From positions 9,052,001 to 9,116,000 of the forward strand of contig OZ316895.1 in NCBI GenBank assembly GCA_973895155.1: a stretch of DNA of 64,000 nt. Reading direction: 5' to 3'. Under the pieces are notes generated by a model. It was given only the letters and a program-made list of their open reading frames with translations. It did not search any database and was not told where the DNA came from. The position numbers and the translations under genes are program-made. This document shows positions 10,576-23,020 of this stretch, piece after piece (within the stretch, counting starts at the first letter, position 1; each line of letters begins with the position of its first letter). This DNA is from Marsupella aquatica. Its lineage: Eukaryota; Marchantiophyta.

Positions 10576-13070
10576 CGTGTCCTATGAGCGTTAATTCTCT
10601 TTTTTGTCTTTCAGAGGTCCATTTATCTATTTAGGATTGCAATTTTCTTGAGTTTATTTAGCCACCTTACAACGTTTTATAAAAGCCACAAACTTTCTTG
10701 GAGAATTCACATCGTACAACATTGTGGCGAGTGAACGTGTCGAGGGGATGATATAACAGACGTACGTGTCATTTTGCAAGGTTTTGATCAAACTCCCTTT
10801 TACTTTTTGCAATTCCAAGGTTTCCTAGGGAGGATATCATATAATATTGAGCCTAGTGGGAATGCTTCTCCTCTACGAAGGAAGTTTGTTACATTTAAAC
10901 TTCTTTTCTTACATGGCTCCAACATGAATGTTGGTTCTCCCGCCAATGTGATTGTCATTCTTTGTTGGGCTTTTTCAATACAAGAATTTCAAAAAATGGC
11001 AGTTTTTCTTGTTGGACTGTTTTACAGATTAATATCTCACCAACTTGGGTAGATGAACGGAAAATGAGCCAAGTCCCATTTGGCACCGAACCCTCACATT
11101 AGTGGTAATTAGGTTTCCGCAAGAAAGAAATTAAATTAAGAGAAATCTCACAGCGTAGAATACGGTAGTGGTTTGTGCAGGGAGAAAAATCGAATTAGAA
11201 TAGAGTAATAGACTCACTCCCAGTGCAAGAGCGTGACATCCCAGAAAGAGTCGGCCGGGAAAGTATGCAGTGAGTTTCTCAGCAATGGGAGGAAATTAAT
11301 TTTAGACACGGCCGCCTGGAAAAACATTTAGGAGGCAAAGTGACCCGGGAAACAATGTGATCTGCTGAAATTGGACGGGAACACATGTTTTGGGCTATGA
11401 ATAAGCCAAATATTGGAATTTTGGGGCGAAATGTAGACTCAGAGAAAACATCTGTCTGGGAAAAATAGAAATCACCGATCACAAAAGTACAGAAACACTA
11501 GGTACAATTAGGCGTCCAAATGGCTAAAGTGGAGCAGGTTCAAATGGACAATAATGCTGGATTGTTTACCCTTGGCCATATTAGCCACCTTTGGCGTAAA
11601 TTTTGAAGGGGCATCCAAAGTAGCCAAGACAGTTCTTGCCAAAAAGTGGCTGAAATCAGGCATCCAAAAGGCTGGAGTCGGCTCAAAATGGGAAATGTTT
11701 TGCTGGATTGGTTACCCTACAAGACCTCTTTACTCAGAGGCAGGAAAGAGAAGGAGAACCAAATTTAGTTAAATTAAGTGAAAGAGGAGTAACTTCACTG
11801 CACATGGTGTCCATGTCGTCACAAGAGCCGCCAACGAACTTTCGACGCTAATCGAGCCATGCCATGCATCCAGAACTTGGCATGGCGTGGCGTGGCGCGG
11901 GTGGATGTTTCCTGGCACGTGGAACCTGCCCAATGGATGTGACGCCAACCTAACCGAGAGGACGACAGCTTTACAGTCTCGTACACTGTATGGCATACAG
12001 TCTGTCCTCCCTCGTACAGCGATAGACAGACTAAGGATAAACCTTACAGTACACTGCGTTGGAAACGCCACTGCCCGAGGTTCGTTTTCGTACCCCAGTC
12101 GGCAGTCTCTGTCTCAGGTGAAAAAACGAGGACGGCAGTCTAGTACTCTAGTACCCTAGGGATTCTCAGCTTCACCCAATAAATAATTAATTATTGAAAA
12201 GTTTATTCTTGGAGCAAAAGTTTTAGCCAGAGGCTGAGTTGCTCCAAACCTACAGTACTTCGAAAACTTTTGCAAGTTGACTGGAATTAATTTTGCATAC
12301 TTGACGGCTTGCAAACGTTGGGAGCGACCAGTTAGTCCAAACTTTTCGGTACAGGTAATGAAGATTATAGTGCAAGTTTAGACAAACACTTCAAAATATA
12401 AACTACCTGAAAACTTGTTTAACCCAGGCATGGCTGGTGCCTCAAAAGTTACATCAAACTAAACAATTGAGCATGAAAAGTTTTTCTTGTCCGAAATCTG
12501 TAAGAGCAATTTTGTTCGAACCATGCTATGAACTTTTTCACTTCTTTCAGAAACAAGTAACAAATATTGAAAAGAGCATGTCTGTTTGGGGGCATCGTTT
12601 ACTATCACTTGCCAGGTATTGTGTTTGTGACAAATCCATATACCCTTAGAATGCATATTTACTAATATGCTAGGATATGCTAAGCATTATACGTAAACCC
12701 AGATTTATCAGTGTTTGTGAGCAGAATATCAAAATTCCTCTCTGGGAAGATGAGCAATCCAGTTGCAACCACAACTTCCTGTAAGTAGTACTCCGGGTAA
12801 CTTTGTAGTACTCACTTTACATATAATATAGTGGTGTATGCAAAAGAACACATCATGGATCTTTTACTATCCGCATAAACTCATTAGTTCATCATAATGG
12901 GTGATCTAGGGCTCAAAAGGTATATTTCAGTGTTGACAATCCACAGACTACATCTCAATATAGCTCATATTTTGTAAGAAATCAGCAACTAAGAAGGTTC
13001 TACATTGGAAAGTGAGCGAGGGAGTCTGCAAGGTAGGTCTATTGTCCAACTAGGCGAAAAACTAGTAGTA
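10576..13070. other. Intergenic DNA, no gene recognised
   Basis: Short open frames such as 10774-11052 and 11887-12159 have no recognisable domain. Between 11560 and 11720 the AAAGTGGC/CATCCAAA phrases recur weakly. Nothing else stands out. Confidence 0.4.
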
Positions 13071-13074
13071 GGTT

Positions 13075-14015
13075 ATGGGCAGGGCCCTTGTATAGTAGCA
13101 CCTAAAAAGTAAACAATGTTCCTTTTATAGTAGCTCTAGGCAAGAGAACCACCCTCTTACAGTGGCACCGTGGCAAATAAGCAGTATCCGGTGAGAGGAA
13201 AGGCCCCTTTTATCATCGCTGTAGGCAAATAAGCACCCTTTAATAGTTGCACGTCGGAAATTCTCAGAATAAACAGCTTATTAGTAACAGGTCCCCTTCA
13301 TAATTGCTGTAGGCACATAACCACCCTTTTATGGTGGCTCTGGGCAAATAAGCCAGATTTATTTTAGTGGTAAGAATTCAGCAGATTCCTGTAGACACAT
13401 AACCAGCCTTCCGTAGTTGCTCTAGGCAAGTAAGCCATAATTGTTTTTAGTGGCAATAAATTGCTAGATCCCACCTCTCCAAAAACTGTTGGCCACTTTG
13501 AGGGAAAATTGGTTAGGTTTTGTGTCTCCCATTAGCCAGTTTTCCACCTAGCCACTGACCCCATTAACCAGAGATCTAACGGCCCAATCGGGGTGGGGTT
13601 CGGAGGGCCCGTAATAGCTTCGGATTTTTGCAATCCAGCCTGGCAGTCAACGACCTTAAGCAAGTGGGTACCTGTACCCGAAACCGACACAGGTAGGTAG
13701 GTAGAGAATACCTAGGGGCGCAAGACAACTCTCTCTAAGGAACTCGGCAAAATAGCAGAAAATAATTCACTAAAATCAGATAAGGAATAGTTCTGACGTC
13801 TTTGCCTTCACAGGCCAACATCAATGGCACTGGCGAAAAAGGAAAAAACTTAAAGATTAGGGTCAAGTGAGCACCCTCTTACAGTGGCACCTTGGCAAAT
13901 AGGCAGAACCAAAAAAGGGAAAACCTTACTGAATAGGCTGAAGTAAGCATCTTTTTTAGTAGCACCTAAGCAAATACGCAGAATAAGCGGTTGGTTAGGA
14001 ACAGGCCCCCGTCTA
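13075..14015. repeat. Degenerate short-period repeat field (GGCAAATAAGC / TAGTGGCAC)
   Basis: Between about 13080 and 13440 the order [GGCCCCTTTTAT, TAGTAGCTCTAGGCA, AATAAGCACCC, TAGTGGCAC] recurs at least five times with heavy divergence. Related fragments return at about 13865-14010. It looks like an old satellite or multimer of a short element. The stretch between 13445 and 13860 shows nothing I recognise. Confidence 0.5.
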
Positions 14016-17000
14016 GGAAAGTATGCGATGTTATGTTCACCGCTCTCGACGGTGTTGTTTAGTCTTGCTGTGGATGACTTTGGAAGCAAGCTCACCTTTT
14101 GCAAGGTGGGTCACCTTCGATTCAGAAACTTTGTTGGCTTGGGAGTGGTGACGTCTCGTGTGATGAGAAGGTGACACTGATCTAGAGACATATACTGGAT
14201 GGACCACTAAATTGACTAATAGTACTTGATGGAACACTAAATCGACTAATATTACTTGATGGACCCTTGAGGCCCCATGATATTTTCTGTACGCTGATTT
14301 AAGGTCCATGAGCGGTCCGGATCACTCATGGGGTCATCAAGTAACCCTTCTCATTGTGTGGGTCCCATCAACTATATCTCCCCACTAATCTATGTGGAAG
14401 GTGAGATTATTGTGTTTGGGCTGGACCAGCGTAAGAACTAAGATTCCGCTGACATCTTTGTGAAGACCCGTGTGATGATGGTAAAGATTCTAGCCTTTCC
14501 TGGGCTTTGAGAAGGTGCAACCTGAGAGAATAGTGATTCGGAATAGTCGGTTCTGCATCTACAGTTCTGCTTCTTCCAGACGTGGCATAAGAAGGGTTTT
14601 GCGAGCCAGCGAATCCAACTACTGTAGAGTTGGTCAGCTGCCGAGCATTGGTTTTTATTACCCACTTTGACTCAGATTTTACATGACTGTCTACTCCTTT
14701 TCTTCGGAAGTAGTGGTCAATTTAAGGACTTACGTAGAGGCACTTTCCCAACAGTCGACAAGTAGCAACCGGCTTGAAAATGTTGATCTGAGGGAAAGTT
14801 TCCTGATCATTTGCTGGTTACAATTTCCAAGTCATTTCTTTCTTGTGACATGAGAAGCATTGTTTATCTACTGATAGTGCAGATTGCTGAGACCTTAATC
14901 ATGGAGTGTCCATCCTGGAGTCAACTGATCGCTGAAATCACCTTGAGGCCCCTCTTTCCGTGTCACGTTGACATTCTTGAAATATGAGGATCCTTCTAAA
15001 CTGCATACCGTCAGGTCCCTCCTTCCCTCTAACCCTTTTTTCTTAAGGGGGGAAAAAAATTAAGGGGAGATCTCTGGAAATCCCATAGAAGAGAAATGTT
15101 TGAACCCAAGACCTCTGAGCTTCCCTATGAGACATTGTCTCCCTGTAATCTTACCAATCTTGAAATAACGGGACCACTCTGACCTGAACACCTTGGCCAC
15201 TGTTAGTTTCTAAGTTTCCCGCCAAAGATTATATCACCTGAAAAGGTTTTTTCCGTAAACCGAACCGGAATAAATAATTAACGTAGCAATTCTTGTTGAT
15301 GTGAGACTACACGGGTCAAAACTTGTCATTCAGGCAAGACATTGAGTACTTTGGAGGTTGGGTGCACTTCGCAATACAACCCCCACCTACAGTAAAGGGT
15401 ATGGAAGTTCGGGGAATTTTTGGATGAAGAGAGGCACACCGTGCTCCTTTTCCTACACTGTGCAGCGACTAAACAGCTACGTGTGCAGTGTTACAGGAAC
15501 GTGGTTGGCAGCTGTTATAACAGCAGTTCGTCTGGTATTCCAACTGTATTCGTTTACATGCCTCTACATGCCACTCCCCGCTGCTACCACCTTCTTTGCT
15601 TCTGCCTTGAACGAGGTTCTCGCCAGCCTGACTGCGACTACCTCTAAGTGAAACTACCGACAGAATACCTGCCTGCCTAATGCAAAGAGGTTAAACCGCA
15701 CAACTCGACATCCTGGCCAGTCTGCAGAGAAATCTACTGGAACATGGTGCCTTCGTTTGTCTCAAAGAAGTAGCTCGAGCTAAACCCAATAACGGGTGCT
15801 TTGGGAAGGTCCGGTTGAAAGGACAACATTTGTAATCTTTGCACTAGCTCATATTGAATCAAGTGTTCCGTCTTGCCCTCACGTATCGTTCTGCAGCTTC
15901 AACGAGTGGCTTTAGGAGGGAAACACAATTACAGACCTTTGAATCAGACCAGATGATGCGTGCTACTGTCTTGTTCAGTGTCATATACTCCACAAAAATT
16001 GATAATTATTATTCCGATACTCCGATCAAAACTCCATATGAGGAAGACAAAAGATTACGCAACCCCTCCCTTCGGATCAGCCCTCTCTATATGGTCTCTC
16101 TTTCTTGTTGTTATCCAAAAAACTTTTCGAGGAACAAGCAAAATAAAAATTCCGTAATCAGAAAGAAAGGTGCTTATCGGACGATATCAACTTCCCAATC
16201 CAGAGATGACCTTTACCAAGTTCTTGACGGTTCAAGACAATGAACGAGCCTCTCATCTACCTCTCAGAATTTTTAAGAGGTAGTCTTCGGAACGGTCCTC
16301 GCGCTTGAGAAAAAAGGTTCCAAACGCTTGACATACAGCCCCAGTTGTTGCTTACCAGATAAACACAATCAGAACAGAAAGCAGTCAATTCGTCCGAGTT
16401 AACAAGAAATAATTTCCCCGTTCCATGGCCCCACACTTGACAAGTCCTGTCCACCAGTGCCGACTTCTGGCACCAAAGCTTTCCGCATTATTGGAGCTAC
16501 AAACTGCCTGCAAACATCTATGTCCACAGCCCGACCGCGCATCACAGGAATAGATACTACCCAAATGGCTAGAGAAACTGTCCTTGAGAAGCTGAATAAG
16601 AAACGACAAACTAGGAGCAAAGGAGATACCACCAATAGCCGTCGACTTCAGGCGACTAAACTGGACATGTCCATTAGGAATGAATATCAGGAATGAAACA
16701 AGAGATAGAGATACCTTGGAAATGGGTTAAAGAAACATATTAGAACCAAGAAAGCGAACTTGAGATGCGTCAGAAATATCTACCTGCAGTTCAAGTACCA
16801 ACGAAGTAAGTCCACCGGGATCATGCGCACATGAAGTTCTTCGTGACCAAATTAGACGAAATTTTGTGCCTCCTGGATGGGAAAATGATTATGCATATTA
16901 CTTTAGAAAATCCCATAACATACACAGAAAAATCAAATCACGAACGGACCATCCAACATACCTCAACCTGACTATCGGCAAACATTATGTTAAATTCACA

Positions 17001-17130
17001 AAATGCACTGCGGGTAAAATATAATTGCTAATTACTCGCTTATATACACACGGAGTCATTGTCCATAGTCATGATGTAAACAGTAAAGTGGTACCCAAGC
17101 TAGCAAACGAGACACGAACTTTCAGAAGTG
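14016..17130. other. Intergenic DNA, no gene recognised
   Basis: Open frames at 15358-15651, 15854-16243 and 16457-16696 have no recognisable domain. Two close copies of a CTTGATGGAAC...CTAAAT(T/C)GACTAATA phrase lie at about 14190-14260. Part of 16200-17100 may lie downstream of the RING gene, but no transcript end can be placed. Confidence 0.4.
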
Positions 17131-17158
17131 TTATATATATATATATATATATATATAT
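17131..17158. repeat. AT dinucleotide microsatellite
   Basis: An uninterrupted TA/AT run of about 27 bases. Confidence 0.95.
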
Positions 17159-17159
17159 T

Positions 17160-18208
17160 CTTTACACAATTGGTTGCTAAGAACTTCCCTGCTAAGGACT
17201 CGTTCTATACTTTATATTAAAAGACATTTTTCTATGCACGAAGATAAACTTTTATAATTCGGGGAAGCATACAAGAATCACACTGTTCGAGCTTTCCAGC
17301 AAATGTACTCGGACCGGAAAGGTTTGAGTCCACAAAGTGACCATCTTAAAAGTCTACGAACCACATCCACGCGTTACTTTCTGGAATGCAAAACGGTCAT
17401 ACTGTATTGTGCCAATCGACATCAACAAACACGCCTCACATGCTGCCAATAGGAAGGACAAACAAGGTTGGAAGCACATGACAGCTGAGTGCCTCACATT
17501 CCTGCAAGGAGGAACCCAACACAAAGCCCTTTAAAAAGACTTTTGATAACCCACACGAGAACTAAATAAGAAAGGACAAATGCCTCCTTTCGAACAAACA
17601 TTACATGAACTGTAAATTCACTTGTGCCTTGCCGAAACTTATTCATCGAATATAAACAAAGCTAATTGTCTTCCTGGACACTTGCTCTTCCATTTTTGGG
17701 TTTGCCACCCTCCCTTCCCCACCCCACAACCCCCTCTTCTAGGTTCTTAACCCAATAAAAATCCCAGTTGCTATTACAAGGAGAAAAATTCTACTCACCT
17801 AACATGAAGCTCAACGTCATTACTAATGAGGTGCCATCACTACATTTGCATCGGTCTACTAGCATGGCAAGCACACTCTGGAGGGAACGACTTAACCATC
17901 CTGGCACATAGCAAGAAAGCACAGAAGAATGCTGTAGTGCCATATAGGTCGACCAGCCAGAACATCATCTACCTATCAAGACGACGACGAGCACTGAGTG
18001 CCCAAGTATACCTATTTACTTCAGCATCTTCCCACATTCCAATCGTTCAGATGCAGCAGGTCGATACAATGCGCTACAACTCACTTCAATCGCATACAAA
18101 CTTACCTCATCATCCTTACCAAAGAGCACCAGAGTACTACTTCTCACTTACGATGATATGGAGGTAGAATTGAAAACTTGTCCAAGCCTCCTGGAAGCTC
18201 GGACACTA
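17160..18208 (-). other. Downstream flank of the RING gene, probable 3' UTR in part
   Basis: This lies immediately 3' of the RING-H2 coding region, which reads on the minus strand. No other gene is recognised. The plus-strand open frame 17826-18167 has no domain and runs antisense to the presumed 3' UTR. Where the transcript ends cannot be read with confidence. Confidence 0.4.
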
Positions 18209-19639
18209 TCAATCAACGTCTTCCTGTCTTGCCTCCGACATCATTATATCCCCATCTTCATCAGTTCTAGATGATGGCGTACCCTGTCCACCACTTCCTG
18301 ATGACGCATTTGTGGATCCTCTGTTGCCTCCACCTTGGCTAGATGTTTCTGCTTGTCCGCTCGCAGGGGCTGGTGGATTAGATGAGCGGAAGAACCAAGG
18401 AAGATGAAATGAAATTCTCCTTCCAGAACTATTTCCAGAATTGCCGGAGCCTGTGGTTCCTGTGGTAGCTGTACTGGGTGGTGTTTGAGTTGTTGGTGGG
18501 GTTACTACAGTGCTCGTAGCAGCACTGGATCCTGCATTACTGGTAGTTTCTCTACTAGGTTCATTCCCGTATCTACCAACGAAGGCCCCAGGCCACATAG
18601 GGTAGCCTCCAGCAGCATTCCCTCCGTCGGGGATAGCCAAACCGCGCACAGGAATTGCATTGCTAGAAGCTACAGGGTCTGAGGTTCGATTAGAGTTGTA
18701 CTCAGGGTCATCTGTGGGCATCTCGTAACGACAAACTGGACATGAATTGTGTTGGACAAGCCACGGAAGTATGCAATCTTGATGATACATATGCTTACAA
18801 GGCATCTGCCGCACCTGTGATCCAAGCTCAAATTCATCTTTACATACAGCACACTGTGCAGCATCAGTTCCCAGGTGCTCTTCCGCAATTTGAATAGTTG
18901 GCATTGCTTCTATCGAAGACTTAGATGCCGGAGGTGTGCCATACCTGTTCGGGTCGTTCTCAGCCAACTGTTGTATGAGCTGATCCAGCCCTGGCCCTAA
19001 AAAGTAATCCCCAATGTTTCCGGGCAACCGTCTCGGAACGCCCGTTCCATTATCAAAGAAAACCTCCACATTACCGCCACCCCCCAAAAAATTCTGCACT
19101 TGTCCCTGAAAAACCAGCATAGGATTATTAAAAGGCGGCCCTGCCTCCATCACGGGCAGCCTATTTCTGCCGCCCTCTCCTCCACCTCCACCCTCCCCGT
19201 CAGGGCCCCCGTCGTTTCCTCCAGCTCCAAACGCTATGGCTCCCGGTTGATTCGGGGGCTGAATTTGCTGCAACACGGCTGACATGGTTTCCAGAACGCT
19301 CAAAATTGCTTGGTGACCCCCAGGACCTCTACCTCTCTGACCTGGTCCCTGATACCTACGAAACCCAGCTGGAGCCCCAGCCCCGTCTGTGGGGACGAGC
19401 AATCCAGCCCTCAGATTCCCACCAGACGCAGCATTTCCACCAAAAACATCAGACTGCAGGTATGAAGGATCTGGCATGGCCAAGCCTGGAGGCCCGCCGT
19501 CTAAGGCAGGCGACTCCATTTCCTCCACGAACCCTCCGCTGCATATGGGGCAGATGACTTCATCTCCTCCAGCGTTGCTCGGCCTCACTGTGCGATTGCA
19601 TTGGTAGCACCAATATGCAGAACCTGCAGCTGACGACAT
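18209..19639 (-). CDS. RING-H2 E3 ubiquitin ligase with N-terminal zinc ribbon
   Basis: This is a single-exon ORF of 476 codons. The N-terminus YWCYQCNRTVRP with Cys11/Cys14 and Cys30/Cys33 is the zinc-ribbon-like module found at the start of plant RING1/RDUF/RHC-type E3 ligases. A Gly-rich linker follows (about 130-160). The RING-H2 finger spans 263-303: Cys263, Cys266, Cys281, His283, His286, Cys289, Cys300, Cys303, with the CPVCR signature and the E2-contact tryptophan in LPWLVQH. The tail is Ser/Thr/Gly-rich and ends acidic (EDGDIMMSEARQEDVD). All eight zinc ligands are present, so ubiquitin ligase activity in cytosol or nucleus is expected from the family. The start is supported by the zinc ribbon beginning within 10 residues of the Met. 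Substrates cannot be inferred. Lack of introns is normal for this family. Confidence 0.93.
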   Translation of the reverse strand: MSSAAGSAYWCYQCNRTVRPSNAGGDEVICPICSGGFVEEMESPALDGGPPGLAMPDPSYLQSDVFGGNAASGGNLRAGLLVPTDGAGAPAGFRRYQGPGQRGRGPGGHQAILSVLETMSAVLQQIQPPNQPGAIAFGAGGNDGGPDGEGGGGGEGGRNRLPVMEAGPPFNNPMLVFQGQVQNFLGGGGNVEVFFDNGTGVPRRLPGNIGDYFLGPGLDQLIQQLAENDPNRYGTPPASKSSIEAMPTIQIAEEHLGTDAAQCAVCKDEFELGSQVRQMPCKHMYHQDCILPWLVQHNSCPVCRYEMPTDDPEYNSNRTSDPVASSNAIPVRGLAIPDGGNAAGGYPMWPGAFVGRYGNEPSRETTSNAGSSAATSTVVTPPTTQTPPSTATTGTTGSGNSGNSSGRRISFHLPWFFRSSNPPAPASGQAETSSQGGGNRGSTNASSGSGGQGTPSSRTDEDGDIMMSEARQEDVD

Positions 19640-20640
19640 CTATCTGCCTACACCACTGCTGCCACTCTTTGCTGCTGAAGTTCAACGACGATAGGATTTC
19701 CGTGATTGCAGCACGACCGAGAGTGCGAGACGCCGAAGGCTAACTTCGTCTCCACACCAACCAAGTCCACAAGCTCCGATACAGCAAACCGATTGACTGC
19801 TAGCAGCGGGCGACAAAAATTGTAGAGAAAACACAGCAGATTTCAAGTGAGTCAAAAACTAGGGTAAACTGCGTCCAACTCTTGGGAAACAACGCACTGC
19901 GCTACCAATTGGCGACGCGACGCTGACCCACCCTCAATTTCGCTTCCAAACAAACGGCAGCACCAACCAAACGAAGGAATTGCTCTTACAGTTCGAGGCA
20001 GACGGGGCAGTGAGTCACTGAGCTCTCAAGCCACACCGCGCAGCGCCGAATCAATGTCCTCGAGAAATCCTCCAGGATAATCCCCGTTCCTTTCCAGACA
20101 CATCTCTGACCTAATCCACCTCCTCCGTCCCTCGATCACACCATCGCTCCTCCTCTATTCCCCCGTTGTCTCTCCCTCCCTTGCTCCCTCCTTCTCCTCC
20201 GACCACCCAACGCAAATCCGATTGATCGGCAGATTCACCCTCCGCAGTCCCTCTCCCACTTTCTCGGGTCCGTCCTCGTTTCAATCTCCAACGACCGCAC
20301 GACCCAAGTCCTCCCTTCCACAATGAGTGAATGAATCAATCTATCATCAATCCACCAAGCTTCTTCCGATCAGGCAGCCAGCCACCAGCCCATCAAACGC
20401 ACCCCCTGCACAAATCGACCGAATCAGCCGAATCCGTCCCACGAACGCAATCCGCTCTTCGAGCAACAGTCCCGCAAATAGTGGCCACGCGCAACAGCAG
20501 CACTCCTCCTGTACCGATACAAAAATGCCCGGCTGAGGTATCCCCGTCCACGCCGAATAGATCGACCCACCGACCGTCTCCAACGACACCCTGCTGACAA
20601 GTGTGGATTGTTGAACGCCTCCGAACGATGCCTAGCAAGC
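19640..20640 (-). promoter_or_regulatory. Upstream region and probable 5' leader of the RING gene
   Basis: This lies directly upstream of the RING start codon on the minus strand. From about 20100 to 20320 it is pyrimidine-rich on the plus strand (GA-rich on the transcribed side), a common feature of plant 5' leaders. Short open frames here overlap in several frames and look compositional. The transcription start is not identifiable. Confidence 0.4.
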
Positions 20641-20689
20641 ACTGCTACGAGCCAAGTCGCAAAACGAATGAAAAAAATTTAAAAAATTG

Positions 20690-21035
20690 GTGGTTTCCTT
20701 GATTGCTTGCTCGCTCCCACCAACGCAAGGGTCAAATGCCGAAGAAGCAAAGGATCAACAACTTACTATCAAATGCGGAAGAAGAAGCAAAGGAAGGGAC
20801 GAAGGAAACGAAAGGGTTATGTTATCAAATGGAGAAGGAGCAATCGAAGGAAGCAAAGGAAGCAAGCAAACGAAGGAACGAGACACACGACAGAGTCATC
20901 GCATGGAGAGAAGCAAAGGAAGGAACGAACGAAAGACTACGGTACGCCCCCTTAGGGGGGCCAGCCAAATCTGCGACACGCGGAAAATCCACACCAGAAG
21001 AACGAAGAAGATGAAGACGAAGACGACCCGACATG
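20690..21035. repeat. Purine-rich low-complexity tract (AGGAA/GCAAAGGAA)
   Basis: Irregular repeats of GAAGCAAAGGAAG and CGAAGGAACGA fill about 300 bases. All three plus-strand frames are open for long stretches with K/E/R-rich products, a composition effect rather than a gene. Confidence 0.7.
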
Positions 21036-21069
21036 ACCTCAGCGGAACCCCTGCCCGGGTTCAGTACAG

Positions 21070-21445
21070 TCTACTATGCATAAGTGCACTGTTTATAAGT
21101 GCATTTCGTGGGTAACTGTGCAAATAGTGTAGTTCCCTAATATTATTGCATTTTCATTTGCAAAATGCAACAAAAATGCGTCACTAAATGACAAATATAT
21201 ATGTGCATTTCAGTCAATAAGCATGCATATGCTAGAAGCATTTGTTGATTTGTGCAATTCGATAACACACACATGGAACTCCAGGTATCTGGAGTCCTAT
21301 GTGTGACGGGACAAGATATATATGCACAAGTGCATAAGCAATTTCACATGTACTTATTGGAAAGTATAGCATGCACATATGGATAAGTGCATACACGACA
21401 TCACATGCACTTATTGCATAGTGCATAACAAGGATAAGTGCCAGT
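21070..21445. repeat. Short palindromic repeats around ATAAGTGCA
   Basis: ATAAGTGCA and its complement TGCACTTAT recur about eight times. Around 21325-21445 they form a diverged ~57-bp tandem pair with CACATG(T/C)ACTTATT in the middle of each unit. No gene is recognised. Confidence 0.6.
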
Positions 21446-22570
21446 TTGTGGTGCCTTCCTGGGAGCTTGCACTTAGACACAGTAGACTGTAGTGCGGAAT
21501 GAGTGCCATGCCCACTCACTGTCTTGCTGCCCTTTTGGGCTCGTTTCTCCTTGTCATTCTGACTGTACTGCTGCCCTCAGCCAGTGGAGTCCTCACCAGC
21601 TTAGTTTTTAATCTTTGAGGTTTTCCTGTTTTCTCGTGTGCTGGCAAATGTCACCTTGTGCAAAGAGGAAGACGTTACAAATACTATCTATTTCATTTTT
21701 GTACATTAAGTTATGATCTTTGGGTCCTAGATTTAAGGGTAACCATTATATTCTGGCTAGTAAGGCCAATGACTGGGTGGAAAACTGGCTAACGGAACAG
21801 AAAGAACTAAAAGTGGCCAAAAAACAAATGGAGAGGTGGAATCTACCAAAAACATTCACTAGAAAAATGTTGGTCCACTCACCTTGCCTCTACCAGAAGT
21901 CTGTGTACCACAATGCCATCCTGGGTGCTTGGTGAAAACATTCATTATTTCTCATTTTAGGATACAACTCAAGGCTAGAATGTTCTTTGAATGTTCTAGT
22001 TTTTAATCTTAAAAACAACATACACACTGAAACATAGCAGTTTTTACACCAGGATAGTTTAGAATATTCTTACAATATGACATAATTCGTTCTCTCCCAA
22101 CACCCCCAAAATATTTTGTGAAGTTAGACCTCAATTTTTTTAATAGACCTTTGCTTTTTTAGCCAACCCAGATGGCACTTCAAATCTATCCATATCCCCT
22201 ATTATATCGTGCTGCAGCCCTCGCACTCTCGTACCTCGGACTGCCCCGAAGGAGGTCCCCACTACGGTACTAGAATATTTTGCTATCCCGTCTGCTCGCC
22301 CCTTTCCACGCTGCGTCAGCCCGGGCCCCGGGACCCTATGCCTCGACGTTGCCCTTCACGGGGGCGCTTGCCCAATCGCCCGCCCCCACACTGGGAGCTC
22401 TCTCCTCCTCCCTGCCCTGCCCCGCCCCACATGATTTTCCCCGCCCCTACGGTCTACCCCACCATTCTCTTTATCCGTCCACCGAACGACTCCCTGCACC
22501 GTGCTCAGGTACGGCTAGACAGAGGGTCCGTGGCACCTTGTGTTTCATTTTATTTAAAGCCTCATCATTG
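21446..22570. other. Intergenic DNA, no gene recognised
   Basis: The Pro-rich open frames at 22209-22646 and 22280-22636 overlap in different frames within a C-rich patch and have no domain. Nothing else is recognisable. Confidence 0.4.
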
Positions 22571-22574
22571 GGAA

Positions 22575-23020
22575 CAGGCCCTCATTTCTCCCAGCTTGTT
22601 GGAGCCCTTGGTCCGTGGAAGAAACTCTCACAATAAGGTTTCATAGGTACCCTCCCCCTCAATTTTAAAGGTCCAAATTTCAAAATTCTCCCAGTTTTGG
22701 GAGCCCTTTGTCGTTGACGAACGCTCACAATAGGGTTTCATGCCCACTCCTTTAAAGGTGTTCCAAATTTCCAAAACTTCCCAGTTTTTGAGCCCTTCCT
22801 CTAGGGAGGTAACTCTCACAATAGAGTTTCATAGGTGCCCTCACCCTCAGTTTTTGAGGTCTTCCGAATTTCCAATCTCCCAGTTTTCGGAACTCTTCTC
22901 CAGATGGCAACTCTCACAACAGGGTTTCATCCGTGCCTTCACCCTCAATTTTAAAGATCTTCCAAATCTCCAATTTCTCCTAGTTTGTTGGGAAGTGCTC
23001 TCACTATTGGATTCCATGTC
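22575..23020. repeat. Minisatellite, about five units of 87-98 bp
   Basis: ACTCTCACAATAGGGTTTCAT or a close variant recurs near 22624, 22721, 22811, 22909 and 22996. Each copy is preceded by TTTCTCCCAGTTTT and followed by CCCTCACCCTCAATTTT. Spacing is 87 to 98 bases and the units are well diverged. No coding content was seen. Confidence 0.8.

Noticed and set aside
15040-15145. SINE or tRNA-like element with a GGTTCAAAC box on the minus strand
   Set aside because: The box B match fails at a conserved position, and no box A or target duplication could be found.
17826-18167. 113-codon plus-strand open frame
   Set aside because: No motif is present, and it lies antisense to the probable 3' UTR of the RING gene.
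20687-21115. 142-codon K/E/R-rich open frame and its overlapping neighbours
   Set aside because: Purine-rich low-complexity DNA leaves all plus-strand frames open.
22209-22646. 145-codon Pro-rich open frame
   Set aside because: C-rich composition, a second overlapping frame is equally long, no domain is recognisable, and it runs into the minisatellite.
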